A stretch of DNA of 64,000 nt. It comes from VSJD01 sp964617825. GTDB lineage: Bacteria; Verrucomicrobiota; Kiritimatiellia; JAAZAB01. The notes beneath the pieces were generated by a model that had not been told where the DNA came from, searched no databases, and was given only the letters and a program-made list of their open reading frames with translations. Position numbers and translations under genes: made by a program. The DNA lies in contig CAZTWL010000019.1 in the NCBI GenBank assembly GCA_964617825.1, forward strand, positions 11,846-75,845, read 5' to 3'. Position 1 is the stretch's first letter; each line of letters opens with the position of its first letter. Below are positions 54,129 to 63,802 of the stretch, piece after piece.

Positions 54129-57100
54129 ATGAGAAAAAGGAAACAACCCTTTGGAGATAGATGGTTCTACGGCGACATTGATGGTCAGATCTTTCGCTGG
54201 CAAATGTCACCCGTTTCGGCGTTTGGCGGGAAACAGCGAATGCCTGCCGGCGCGGAAACCTTTTCCGCGGCAACAATCCCCGAGTGGCATACGGCGCAAA
54301 TAAACGATGAAGGACAACTTGACCTGACAATGTCCGCTCATTCCATGGTTTGGTTGCGAACCTTTGTCTATGCCCCCAGCGCCAAACAGGTGTTTCTGGA
54401 AATCGTGTTCGATTATTGGGATGATACCGCGCTGAAATACGAGCCCTTTGTAAACGGGCATAAAGCATTCATGCCGCCAACAACGCTGTTTATGAGCCTG
54501 CCTTTTCCCGGCATCTGGATCCAACTGCGGCAAGGATGGAATGAATTGGCGATCAAAATTACTGAGCGCCGGGGCGAGACGGTCAAACCGTCTCTTGAAG
54601 CGCGCATAATCGACAAGTCCGGGGTTGTGTTTGGATCGGAATGTTTTGCCCTGACAGCCGGGGCGGCTCCGGCGAAGGTCGCTTTGCCGCCCGTTTCCAA
54701 GCGAACGCATTTGCGCGCGGAACGGGTGCTGAAATCATCGGCCAATTTGAAATATCACGAAAACGAGCAGGATTTGACGGCCGAACGGCTGGCTGAATTC
54801 AAGACCGGGATCGGTCCTGCCAACATCAAATCCGCGGGTCGGTTCGGTTTTGCGAAAGGCGACGGGATGCTGGATTGCAGTATGCCTTTGCTGGGCTTGA
54901 TCGCCAAACCATATCTTTTTGGCCATCCGCAGTATCGGAAGTCCATGCTATGGCATTTCGGCATATTGCCGCCCGGCATTCCCGAAAAGGATCAATATAT
55001 TGGAGAGACTTCATGGGACATCCATATTCCCGGCGACAAGGAAAAGTTGGATGTCAATTGGATCAGCGTCGTCTGGCGCAAACAACTGCTGACTAAATCC
55101 GATTTTTATCATCGCCGGAGCGGGAAGTCCGTCGATTTTGCCTGTTCCTATTCGATTGCGTCGCCCGGCATCCTGGTGGAAACAAACGACGCTGCCTTGC
55201 GGTTGGGCGGCATGGAGTCGGCTGGTTCTTACGACTATATTGCCTTGCCTCTTCAAAAGGGCCGGACAATCCGTCCCACCCATGACGGTGTTGTCTACGA
55301 CCGGCAGCGGGATGGCGCTTTCACCGACAACTGGATTCTGCTCTGGGGCGCCGATTCTTTTCCGGATGTGCCGCTTATGTTGGCGCTACAGAAAAACCCC
55401 GACAAAATCGTGTTCAACCGTAACGAAGACCAAATCCTCGTCAGCGTCGACATTGTTGCTGCCGCTGAATTCGGACTGGCCGCCCTCGTGTTTCCTTTTG
55501 GCTTCGAGGTGTTCAAGCCGGAAGAGACCGGCAGCGATGCCTGGATCGAAAAAGCCTTTGCGAAATGCGCTTTTTTCAGCAGGGCGGTCCTGGCATATCC
55601 TTCCGATTGCCAGGAATATTTCAAAATTGTCCCGGAAGAGAACCGGATCGAGATAATCCAGAAGTTCGACTACCGGATCATAAGCGACGAATGGGGCAGC
55701 AAGCCGTTGCGCACCGCGCCCTTGCCGCCGCCGCTGAGTTTGCTGGAAGGGATGGAACAATTCAAGCTCGACGATGCCGCCGAGGATTTCGGGTTCCCGA
55801 CAAAATACGGGCATTTGCGAGGCGTCATTGGCCGGAACTGGTCAGTCTATTCGTTGCCGCTGCCGCCGACGCGCCGCAAGTTCTGTCTCAAGCCGTCCGG
55901 CGACGAAAGTATTGCGCCGCTGATCGGCGCCGATTTTGATGAGTACCTGCGCTTTCACCGATCGTCGGACATCATTGCCAATCCCGGCGCCTACCAGTTC
56001 ATCATCCAATACGCCCTTCCGCTGGCGCTTTTCAATTTTCTTGATGAGGGAAATCGCAAAACGCTGGAAAAGATAACCGGCGAAGGAGTACAAAAAGGCG
56101 CGTCGCCCGCCACGGAATATACGCATACCAGCGGCAAGCGCTGCTGTGCCTGGTATAAACGCACGGAACCTTACACCGGCGTGAATTATCTGATGACTTA
56201 TCTGCATGTCGGCGGGATCGGCAATTTTAAATCATGCGAACGGGAAGCCATCGAATCGACCACAAAGACTTTTTACGAAGTTGACTGGGGTAATGGCTTC
56301 GCCCTTTATTCGCTTTACCTGGGGGCGCTGCTTTCCGGCAATTGGGCGTCGATCAAGGCGAACTGGAAAACGATTCGCCATGCCTTCGATTACTTCCTGG
56401 TCTTGCAGGATTGGGCCTGCATGGCGACCGCCTATGCCGAAAAAGGCGTTACCTGGAATGACGGCACCAATTACGGCGGTTATCTCGGTTTCATCCGCAT
56501 GGCTGAAATTCTGGGCGAGGACGAGGCACGCGACTTGGGGCTCTATGCGTTTGCCAAGTTGGGCGCAATGCGATTGGGTCAGTTTCGCGCACCCCAACAG
56601 TATTACCCCCGGTTTTGGGGCGGCGCCCCATGGTTTGGAGCCAAGTTTTTCCAGGAAGAGACGGATCCCGGCCTGGCATTTGTCAATGTCTCTGCTGCGG
56701 AAATGACAGGTCAATATCGGGTGCAGGGCATTTATAACATGACGACGGAAGGGCATTACCCGGAAGCATGGGAATGGTACGGCCGCATGATGCCGGCCGA
56801 GATAAAGAAGATTCTGGCAAGCGTCAATTCGTCATATGGCGATATTTTTGCAGCTCTGCCCAAAGGCGTTGCTCTGACCTATCATCCCACCGGCTCAGAT
56901 TTGGGCCAACAGGAGCGGTTCAGCTACCTCATGCTGGCCTTGTTCTCCGGCTTCCAGTCGCGCGAAAAACTTCTCGCCTTGCTGGAGTCGGCGTCCGCCA
57001 ACCATTTGTTGTCGGAACAATACCTGGGTTCGTCTTTATCGCACCGGCGCGTCCCGGCCAAATGGGCCTACTGTTTTCTAAAATCCCAGATCCAGGCGCA

Positions 57101-57374
57101 TGCCTTTCCGGCCTGGTTGACGGGTTGGTATGGGACGCGGATCGAAGCCGCGGAATACGATTCTAGCCGGAATCTAGCCGCAATCCGACTGGCTGACAGC
57201 CGAAAGGACGGCTGGATTGAACTGGGCATTGAGCGGCCCCCGCTTGATATTGTTGCCGATGGCGTGAAAATTTCAGGGCAAAATGTCGAATCCGGGGCGC
57301 GGTTGCTGAAAATTAAGGTCCATGGGATTAAGACGCTGCAGATTATTTTCAAGAACGAAAATGATCTCAAATAA
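54129..57374 (+). CDS. 1081-residue protein, possibly an (alpha/alpha)-toroid glycosidase
   Basis: I do not recognise this family. It has no signal peptide. Roughly 1-190 looks like a beta-sandwich (WHTAQINDEGQLDLTM, YEPFVNGHKAF), 190-640 is mixed beta with many aromatic residues, and 640-1000 has alternating helices with WACMATAYAEKGVTWNDGTN and YGGYLGFIRMAEILGEDEAR. This pattern is like the six-hairpin toroids of GH families 15/65/95 or of polysaccharide lyases. A DUF5695-like identity is possible. It is 15 bp after the GH31 gene and 19 bp before the next, hence an operon. It could act on the same glycan. A GAGGGG precedes the ATG. Confidence 0.6.
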   Translation: MRKRKQPFGDRWFYGDIDGQIFRWQMSPVSAFGGKQRMPAGAETFSAATIPEWHTAQINDEGQLDLTMSAHSMVWLRTFVYAPSAKQVFLEIVFDYWDDTALKYEPFVNGHKAFMPPTTLFMSLPFPGIWIQLRQGWNELAIKITERRGETVKPSLEARIIDKSGVVFGSECFALTAGAAPAKVALPPVSKRTHLRAERVLKSSANLKYHENEQDLTAERLAEFKTGIGPANIKSAGRFGFAKGDGMLDCSMPLLGLIAKPYLFGHPQYRKSMLWHFGILPPGIPEKDQYIGETSWDIHIPGDKEKLDVNWISVVWRKQLLTKSDFYHRRSGKSVDFACSYSIASPGILVETNDAALRLGGMESAGSYDYIALPLQKGRTIRPTHDGVVYDRQRDGAFTDNWILLWGADSFPDVPLMLALQKNPDKIVFNRNEDQILVSVDIVAAAEFGLAALVFPFGFEVFKPEETGSDAWIEKAFAKCAFFSRAVLAYPSDCQEYFKIVPEENRIEIIQKFDYRIISDEWGSKPLRTAPLPPPLSLLEGMEQFKLDDAAEDFGFPTKYGHLRGVIGRNWSVYSLPLPPTRRKFCLKPSGDESIAPLIGADFDEYLRFHRSSDIIANPGAYQFIIQYALPLALFNFLDEGNRKTLEKITGEGVQKGASPATEYTHTSGKRCCAWYKRTEPYTGVNYLMTYLHVGGIGNFKSCEREAIESTTKTFYEVDWGNGFALYSLYLGALLSGNWASIKANWKTIRHAFDYFLVLQDWACMATAYAEKGVTWNDGTNYGGYLGFIRMAEILGEDEARDLGLYAFAKLGAMRLGQFRAPQQYYPRFWGGAPWFGAKFFQEETDPGLAFVNVSAAEMTGQYRVQGIYNMTTEGHYPEAWEWYGRMMPAEIKKILASVNSSYGDIFAALPKGVALTYHPTGSDLGQQERFSYLMLALFSGFQSREKLLALLESASANHLLSEQYLGSSLSHRRVPAKWAYCFLKSQIQAHAFPAWLTGWYGTRIEAAEYDSSRNLAAIRLADSRKDGWIELGIERPPLDIVADGVKISGQNVESGARLLKIKVHGIKTLQIIFKNENDLK

Positions 57375-57393
57375 AGCAGAAGGGAAAGAGACC

Positions 57394-58203
57394 ATGACGA
57401 CGTTGCGGGACAAATCGTGGATGTGGGGCTATGTGATTTCAAAGTCGGGATTGGTAATTAACAAAAGCAAGGAAGTGCCGTTCGTCGGGCCTTCCGGATG
57501 CAGCCTGGAGACAGCGGTAAATTATCTCGGGGTTCCCAATGCGGTGTTTCTGAACAGCAGTCATGACAAGGAAACCTTGTGTCCGGAATATTTGGATCCA
57601 TTAAAAACGTGCCCCAAGGTCATTTGCGCCCTTCAGCACGGGCTTTACGAGGAGACCGCTCGGCAGGTGAGCAAGATGTCGCGGCAATACCCGAATATCT
57701 GCGGGGGATTGATCGACGACTTCATCGATTTTCACGGACCAAGCAAAAACATGACCCCGGAGGATACGCGCAAGATCCAGGCGGCATTGAAGAGCGCGAA
57801 TCTGGAACTAAAGTTGTCCGTGGTGCAGTATACCTGGCAGGATAAGCGCGACCTGGAGGCGTACTTGCCCTATATTGACGCGATCAACCTGTGGGTTTGG
57901 GTCGCAAATAATTACGACTGGCAGGTCAAGATGAGGTTGGAGTTGGAAAATGTTGCCCGGAAATCGAACAAGCCGGTGTTGCTGGGATTGTTCATGCATG
58001 ACTACGGCGGAACGCGCCAGGCCATGGCGATGGATGTGCTGGAGACGCAGACCAAAAAAGCGATCGAATTCGCCAAGGCGGGCTTGATCGAAGGATTTGT
58101 CATCCTGCAGAGCGGCTGGTTCGATCACGAAGATCACCGGCCCCAGGTGCGATGGCTCAAACAATATCTGGATTGGGCTTTTGAAACCTGGCGCAAATAT
58201 TGA
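57394..58203 (+). CDS. TIM-barrel-like protein of unknown function
   Basis: 269 residues, cytoplasmic. The sequence alternates strands and helices as in a barrel: CPKVICALQHG, NICGGLIDDFIDFHG, LKLSVVQYTW, YIDAINLWVW, NKPVLLGLFMHDYGG, EGFVILQSGW. The acidic GGLIDDF and the DYGG ends of strands could form a carboxylate pair, but no family is assigned. The ATG at 57394 has GAAGGGA 8-9 bp upstream; a longer frame from 57322 runs into the preceding gene. It sits between the 1081-residue gene and GH95, so a glycan-related role is inferred. Confidence 0.55.
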   Translation: MTTLRDKSWMWGYVISKSGLVINKSKEVPFVGPSGCSLETAVNYLGVPNAVFLNSSHDKETLCPEYLDPLKTCPKVICALQHGLYEETARQVSKMSRQYPNICGGLIDDFIDFHGPSKNMTPEDTRKIQAALKSANLELKLSVVQYTWQDKRDLEAYLPYIDAINLWVWVANNYDWQVKMRLELENVARKSNKPVLLGLFMHDYGGTRQAMAMDVLETQTKKAIEFAKAGLIEGFVILQSGWFDHEDHRPQVRWLKQYLDWAFETWRKY

Positions 58204-58360
58204 TTCCTGGTTTTCCCAAGGCTGCTTTTGAGGGAATGGCAAGGGACCCAACTATTCATCGGAACGTTTTGCCTTTCAATGGAGTGTTCGATTTGACGCG
58301 CAGCGTCCCTGCCGAGGCGCAGCGATAGTGGTGCGATTTTTCTGATTTTGCAGGCGAACC

Positions 58361-60754
58361 ATGAAAAATAATCAAACACAATTGTTTTTTGGCCCATGGT
58401 ATGATCATCCTGCGGAAAAATGGCTGGAAGCGCTCCCGGTGGGTAATGGCAGGCTTGGAGGCATGATTTATGGCGGCACCGAGAAGGAGCTGATAGCGCT
58501 CAATGAAATAAGCCTCTGGAGCGGCAAACCGCAGCAGGCGGATAATCCCGCCGGAGAGCGCCATATTTCGCAGATTCGCAGCCTTCTCCTGACAAAAAAT
58601 TTTGAGGCGGCGCATAAGCTGGCTGCCAAGCATCTGCGCTGCAGGGGGACGGGTACCAATTGGGGGGACGGCACCTACCATGCGTTCGGTTCCTATCAGC
58701 CGTTGGGCGATTTGAGCTTTAATTTTGGCGGCAAATCCTGGCGGCCAGTTAATTATCGACGCGAACTAGATTTGAACACGGCGGTCTGCCGGGTCAGTTA
58801 TACTTCGCCATCGCCATATAGTTTGGATGAAAAGGTGCATTACGTCCGCGAGACCTTTGCCAGCTTTCCCGACCAGGTGCTGGTTACCCGTATCCAAAGC
58901 GACAAGCGTGGATCTGTTGATGTTGGCATAAGATTGTGCCGGGAACGCGAAGCCGACGTGCGCCTGGTCGGTTCGGATCGAATAGTTATGCGGGGGTGTT
59001 TGGCTGGGGGACGGGGCATGCGTTTCGATTGCCGGATCTGCGTCTTGCCGAAGGGCGGACGAATCGTGGCGGACGGTAACGGCCTGTGGGTTCAGCGCGC
59101 GGACGAGGTCCTGGTGCTCCTGGCGGCCAATACCGATTGGGATGGAGCGGATCCCGGACGCTTAAGCGACCGACAAATCAAAACAGCCAGGAGTCGGTCT
59201 TATGTCGAACTAAAGCGCCGGCATATTGAAGATTATCAAAAACTTTTTCGGCGGGTGAAGCTCGATCTGGGACCGGCCGGTTCCAGTCAGGATTCAATTC
59301 CCACAGACCGGCGTCTTGAGGCTTTGCGGGCTGGCAAGGACGATCTGCCGCTGGTGTCGCTGTATTTTCAATTTGGCCGCTACCTGCTGATTTCCAGTTC
59401 GCGATCCGGCCGCCTGCCGGCAAATTTGCAGGGACTCTGGAACAATCATTATCACCCCCCATGGTCCTGCGATTATCATTTCAACGTCAATACGCAAATG
59501 AATTACTGGCCCGCGGAAACGACCAATCTTTCCGAGTGCCATCAGCCGTTGTTGAACTATATTGCCGGCCTGCAGGAACCGGGCAGCAAGACGGCCAGAA
59601 AATGCTTTAATGCCGGTGGCTGGTGTGTGAATCATGTCTCGAATGTCTGGGGATTCACTTCGACTTGCGAGTATCTGCAATGGGGCCTGTTTCCCGAAGC
59701 CGGCGCTTGGCTCTGCCGCCACCTGTGGGAACATTATGAGTTTACCGGTGACCAAGCATTCCTCAAATGGGCCTATCCCGTCATCAAAGGGGCGGCTGAA
59801 TTCTGCCTCGATTTCCTGGCGGAAGACCCGCAGCGCGGTTGGCTGGTGTTCGGCCCTACGGTTACGCCCGAGCACGGGTTCAAATGGAAGGGGAAAGTCA
59901 TCTATGCCTGTCTGGGGACCAGTATTGCCCAGCAGATTGTCTGGGATATATTCGGTTATGGCGCGCGCGCCGCTGAAATACTGAAGATCGATGCGGAGTT
60001 CCGGCGCCGGCTAATTCAGTCCCGTGATCGGTTGGCACCGCCGCAGATCGGGAAGGACGGGCGCTTGCAGGAATGGACCGACCCGGTCGAATCGGACGGC
60101 GCGTTGCACATGCGTCATGCATATGCCTTTTATCCCGGAGAGCAGATTAACCTGGTGAATAGTTTGCCGCAAGCGATCAAGGCCGTGCGCCGGGTGATTG
60201 AGGACCATGAGGCCAAATGCCGGTCTTATTGGGGCGCCGGGAGCTGGTTCGGCGGGTGGTTGATCAATCACTGTGCGCGGTTCCGGGACGGCAAGCGGGC
60301 CGGGAACACCCTCCGGCTGCTGCTGTGCAAGAACACCACGGCCAACCTTTTCGATCTCAATGGCCAACATTTTCAGATCGACGGCAACTTGGGGGCCACG
60401 GCCGGTATTGCGGAGATGCTCGTGCAAAGCCATGCCGGAGAAATTCACCTGCTTCCGGCCCTGCCGGATGAATGGGGCGAAGGCGAGGTAAAAGGCTTGC
60501 GCGCCAGGGGTGGCTTTGAGATTGACATGTCCTGGCGGAGGGGGAGGCTGTCGAAAGCCCGCATTAAATCCCTGTGCGGTAATCCGTGCCGTTTGTCATA
60601 CCGCCTTCCGCTTGTAGTCAGGCAGTCTGGTAAAAAAATCGAGATGCGCCAGGAAGCATTTGGCACTCGTCCCCATCTGACATACGAAGTCACGGTTTCC
60701 GGCCATCCGGAAAATCGGTTCGGACACAATCGGACAAAAAGGGCTCTCGCTTGA
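58361..60754 (+). CDS. Glycoside hydrolase family 95 (alpha-L-fucosidase type)
   Basis: 797 residues. LPVGNGRLGGMIYGG and LNEISLWSG in the N-terminal domain, GRLPANLQGLWN, and DYHFNVNTQMNYWPAE in the (alpha/alpha)6 barrel are GH95 signatures. By comparison with the bifidobacterial enzyme, the catalytic acid is E504 (TPEH), with N375 and N377 (NxN) and D674 (QIDGN) in the active site. GH95 enzymes invert alpha-1,2-linked fucose or galactose. No signal peptide is seen, which implies action on imported oligosaccharides. The 157-bp gap before it may contain a separate start of transcription. Confidence 0.92.
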   Translation: MKNNQTQLFFGPWYDHPAEKWLEALPVGNGRLGGMIYGGTEKELIALNEISLWSGKPQQADNPAGERHISQIRSLLLTKNFEAAHKLAAKHLRCRGTGTNWGDGTYHAFGSYQPLGDLSFNFGGKSWRPVNYRRELDLNTAVCRVSYTSPSPYSLDEKVHYVRETFASFPDQVLVTRIQSDKRGSVDVGIRLCREREADVRLVGSDRIVMRGCLAGGRGMRFDCRICVLPKGGRIVADGNGLWVQRADEVLVLLAANTDWDGADPGRLSDRQIKTARSRSYVELKRRHIEDYQKLFRRVKLDLGPAGSSQDSIPTDRRLEALRAGKDDLPLVSLYFQFGRYLLISSSRSGRLPANLQGLWNNHYHPPWSCDYHFNVNTQMNYWPAETTNLSECHQPLLNYIAGLQEPGSKTARKCFNAGGWCVNHVSNVWGFTSTCEYLQWGLFPEAGAWLCRHLWEHYEFTGDQAFLKWAYPVIKGAAEFCLDFLAEDPQRGWLVFGPTVTPEHGFKWKGKVIYACLGTSIAQQIVWDIFGYGARAAEILKIDAEFRRRLIQSRDRLAPPQIGKDGRLQEWTDPVESDGALHMRHAYAFYPGEQINLVNSLPQAIKAVRRVIEDHEAKCRSYWGAGSWFGGWLINHCARFRDGKRAGNTLRLLLCKNTTANLFDLNGQHFQIDGNLGATAGIAEMLVQSHAGEIHLLPALPDEWGEGEVKGLRARGGFEIDMSWRRGRLSKARIKSLCGNPCRLSYRLPLVVRQSGKKIEMRQEAFGTRPHLTYEVTVSGHPENRFGHNRTKRALA

Positions 60755-60785
60755 TTCCATTAGCATCCCCCAGGATGCTCAGAAC

Positions 60786-60813
60786 GTAGACTGTGGACCG
60801 TGAACTGTAGGAA
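60786..60813 (+). repeat. Heptad array 1 (ACTGTAG type)
   Basis: GTAGACT, GTGGACC, GTGAACT, GTAGGAA: four consecutive degenerate 7-mers. Confidence 0.65.
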
Positions 60814-60895
60814 AACGGGCAAAAAACGAGCAATAATCAGCCAGATATAAAAACCATGTTCCGGTTTTGTGTCTCTGCATTTTGCTTGTTCGAAC

Positions 60896-60930
60896 CTACG
60901 GACTACAGCCTACAGTCTTCAGCCCTCGGC
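60896..60930 (-). repeat. Heptad array 2, inverted copy
   Basis: CTACGGA, CTACAGC, CTACAGT, CTTCAGC, CCTCGGC: five 7-mers. Their reverse complement is the ACTGTAG consensus of array 1, about 80 bp away, so the two arrays could pair in a long hairpin. Confidence 0.65.
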
Positions 60931-61261
60931 GGCCCTATGGAACGCCAATGCATTGATTCTATAGATGGGATCATCCAATCTGTTCTCACGGCCAGTCCCT
61001 GAAACAGAAAAAATCGACAAACGCTTCAGCGGATAATGTGATTGTCCAGTCTTGGTTTGGCTCTTCCTTTTATTTGCATTTATGTTGACCTTTCATAATG
61101 GTTATGACAACTTAACCTTTAAAGATGTTGGTCTGGCCTTCGGCATGGTAGGATGAGTGCAAGCGCCGTATGTGATCGGTCAGGGTTTGTGGGCGTTCGC
61201 GGATATCGCGTGGGAAATATTTGTTTTGTTTATGAATAAGCATGAAAGTGAGGAACCAGAA

Positions 61262-63637
61262 ATGTTTGAGATCACTTCCGGGGCGCTGCGCGTGGGTTTT
61301 ACCGCTGCGGGCGGCGGTTTGCCGGATTGCGTGACTGTGCGCGAAGCGGATGGGACGGAAACGCTCCTGCTGGAGCGCGGCAGCACCGTTTTGGAGATCG
61401 AACTTACCGATGGTCGCGTGCTGCATCCGGCCCCGACGGCGGCGCTGGCGCGCCGTTACGAACGCGGCGGCGCGTTCCATGTCGAATTCCCCCGTCTTGC
61501 CTGGGCGGATCAAGATGGCAAGATCGCGCCCAACTTTCTCGTTACGCTGCACCATGAATTTTACCCGGATGGCACGGCGTTCAGCCATGCGATGTTTTTC
61601 GTCGAGAGCAACCAGCCGCCGGAGATTGTCCGCCTCGAAATGGTGCGGTCGTTGAAGTGCGATACTTTTGACGATGCCCGCTGGAGCTTGCGCGGCTTGC
61701 CGCGGAAAGTCGACGGGACGCTGATCCAGACCCAGATTGAGCGCTTCCTGCCTCGGGGCGAAGCGCGAAAATACGATTCCGGGATTCTGTCGATGGTCAA
61801 CTTCAATTTGACGCGCCGGTGTGCGCCGTCGCTCTACGCGGAGTTTTTCGTCGAGGGATCCAATACGCTTTCGAACGATCCGGATGATAACGCGTCGGGC
61901 GTAGAATGGCGCAATGGCAGTCCCATCATTCGCTGGACGTTCCAGAAGAAGCCGTATCGTCCCTCCATCATTTACCAGTGGCGGAACCAGTGGGGATGGG
62001 TGATCCGGCCCGCTGCGGGACACCGTCACCTGCCGCCATTGCGGATGTACCACTACTTGGACAGTTCCCGTCGTTATCCCACCACCGAACAGGTCGAGGC
62101 GATTGCCGACGCCGGCTGCGATGTGGTCGTCATGCACGAGAACTGGCGGCTCGATGCACAGAACGGCGGGGTTCCCTACGATTCAAAACGCTTGAAAGAA
62201 TTGGTGGAGGAGCTTCACGCGCGCCATATCCGGCTGGCGGTCTACATGCGCGGCAACGAGGAATCTGTCGTCGAACGCGGCGCCGACTGGTTCGATGACT
62301 ATCTTAAGCGTGACTTTGACGGGCTCTATATGGACTACGGCGGCCCCGTTGGCCTGACCAGCTCGCCGGACGAGACTTACAATGGCGGGCGCATCCACTT
62401 CCGGCAGCACTATTTGAATTTACGCAAGCTCCGCCATTTGATCGGGCCGGAAGGCGTGTTTTATTCGCACACCGGCCCGAGCTTTTCAGGGGTCGGCATG
62501 CCGTTTATGGACGGCTACGTGTCGGGCGAGGGCGAGCGCGGGCTGTTGGTGCGCGGCCGGGCCGAGCATGAATACTTCAGCATGGCCGCCGTCTGTCCGG
62601 GGACAATGTGGACGGCGGCATTTCCCGAATACTCCACGCCGGTGATGACGCCGTTTCTGGCTGCTGCCGGGCAGTATCCGCACAATCCGCTCGGCACTCA
62701 GGCCAAGACCTCGTCGCTGGTGCATCCGCCGGAACCGGGCATCAACGATTATGCGTTCCGGGCGTTGTGGAAGTTTTGGAGCGTATTCCGGAACGAGCGC
62801 GACATGGCGGTTTTCAACGACTTCAACAGCCGTGGGATCTTCACTCCCGATCGTGAGACCGGGCACTATTTGATGGTTGCGGCGGACCGGCGCAAGGCGC
62901 TGCTCATCGTGTCGAATTTCAGCGCCGCTTCGCGCCGGATTGATGCCGCTGTCGATTGGAAAAAGTGCGGCTTCGATCCGGCGGGCGCGGAATGCCGCCT
63001 GCTCGGCTCCGCCGGCGAGCAACAGTTTCAGGCACCGGTCACCAACATCGAGTTGGAGCCCTACGGTGTTGCGGCGGTGCTCTTGACCGTGTCCGGCGCG
63101 GACATGGCAACGATGCTTGCGGAATTCCGCCGGCCCTCCCATACGATCGGGAAGCTGGGCAAGGGGTATCTGGCCGATGTCGAGCGCCAGCGGAAGCTGC
63201 GCAAGGAGCCGCCCGCCTGGGATCGCGTCTACTTGACGGCCTCGGTTCCGGCGAACCTGGCCCCGGAAACGTTTGAGGAATCGCTGTTTCTGGATGTTTA
63301 TTACAACGACTTGGAATTGGGCGAACTCATGCCGGACGGCAAATTCCGTCATATCGTCTGGATCGGCAAATTCGGCGCCAGTGTCGAGGCAAAGAAGGAA
63401 GCACAGTTGTTTCCCGGCGACAGCACGCCGCCCGTGGAGCTCAATTCGCTTTTGAAGCCGGGGCGTCATCGCTTGGCGGTGCGTTCCATGCACGGGGGTG
63501 ATCTCTTCTACTCGTTCATCTATGTCGATCTCGCGCCGACGGCGATGGCGGGCGATCCGCAGGCCTATCGTCTGGAGTTCTTCAACGATATCGAAGTCGA
63601 TCGTTCGATGATCCATTGGGAGTGTCGTGTGAAATAA
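61262..63637 (+). CDS. Predicted glycoside hydrolase with TIM-barrel core
   Basis: 791 residues, no signal peptide. The first 230 residues are beta-rich. From about 255 a barrel follows with strands ending DVVVMHENW, IRLAVYMRGNEESV and FDGLYMDYGG; D358 in YMDYGG is a plausible nucleophile of a GH-D/GH31-like clan enzyme. GEGERGLL and AFPEYSTPV are later conserved-looking segments. A C-terminal beta-sandwich (about 640-790) ends the protein. Its nearest family may be DUF6259 or GH36/GH97-like, but this is uncertain. ATG 61262 is chosen because GAGGA lies 8 bp upstream; a longer in-frame start at 61157 has no such site. Confidence 0.65.
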   Translation: MFEITSGALRVGFTAAGGGLPDCVTVREADGTETLLLERGSTVLEIELTDGRVLHPAPTAALARRYERGGAFHVEFPRLAWADQDGKIAPNFLVTLHHEFYPDGTAFSHAMFFVESNQPPEIVRLEMVRSLKCDTFDDARWSLRGLPRKVDGTLIQTQIERFLPRGEARKYDSGILSMVNFNLTRRCAPSLYAEFFVEGSNTLSNDPDDNASGVEWRNGSPIIRWTFQKKPYRPSIIYQWRNQWGWVIRPAAGHRHLPPLRMYHYLDSSRRYPTTEQVEAIADAGCDVVVMHENWRLDAQNGGVPYDSKRLKELVEELHARHIRLAVYMRGNEESVVERGADWFDDYLKRDFDGLYMDYGGPVGLTSSPDETYNGGRIHFRQHYLNLRKLRHLIGPEGVFYSHTGPSFSGVGMPFMDGYVSGEGERGLLVRGRAEHEYFSMAAVCPGTMWTAAFPEYSTPVMTPFLAAAGQYPHNPLGTQAKTSSLVHPPEPGINDYAFRALWKFWSVFRNERDMAVFNDFNSRGIFTPDRETGHYLMVAADRRKALLIVSNFSAASRRIDAAVDWKKCGFDPAGAECRLLGSAGEQQFQAPVTNIELEPYGVAAVLLTVSGADMATMLAEFRRPSHTIGKLGKGYLADVERQRKLRKEPPAWDRVYLTASVPANLAPETFEESLFLDVYYNDLELGELMPDGKFRHIVWIGKFGASVEAKKEAQLFPGDSTPPVELNSLLKPGRHRLAVRSMHGGDLFYSFIYVDLAPTAMAGDPQAYRLEFFNDIEVDRSMIHWECRVK

Positions 63638-63802
63638 GGGCGTGGGCGATGTGTCGAGACGTTCGGCGTTGCACAGACTCTGGAATGTTTTGTCCGTCGC
63701 CGCGCCAGTAGTCTTTGGAGAAAAGGAAATGTTGGTGCTTTTTCAGAAACCGTATTGTCGATTTTCATCGAGGGGTGCTTGTAACGAAAAAAGGAGGTCC
63801 CG

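Larger units (their letters stand above)
60755..61261. other. 507-bp intergenic region with inverted heptad arrays
   Basis: No gene is seen. It contains two degenerate 7-bp arrays in opposite orientation (next two entries). A weak promoter-like TTGGCT...TATGTT pair lies near 61060-61090, but no strong promoter. A short leader with GAGGA leads into the ATG at 61262. Confidence 0.6.
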
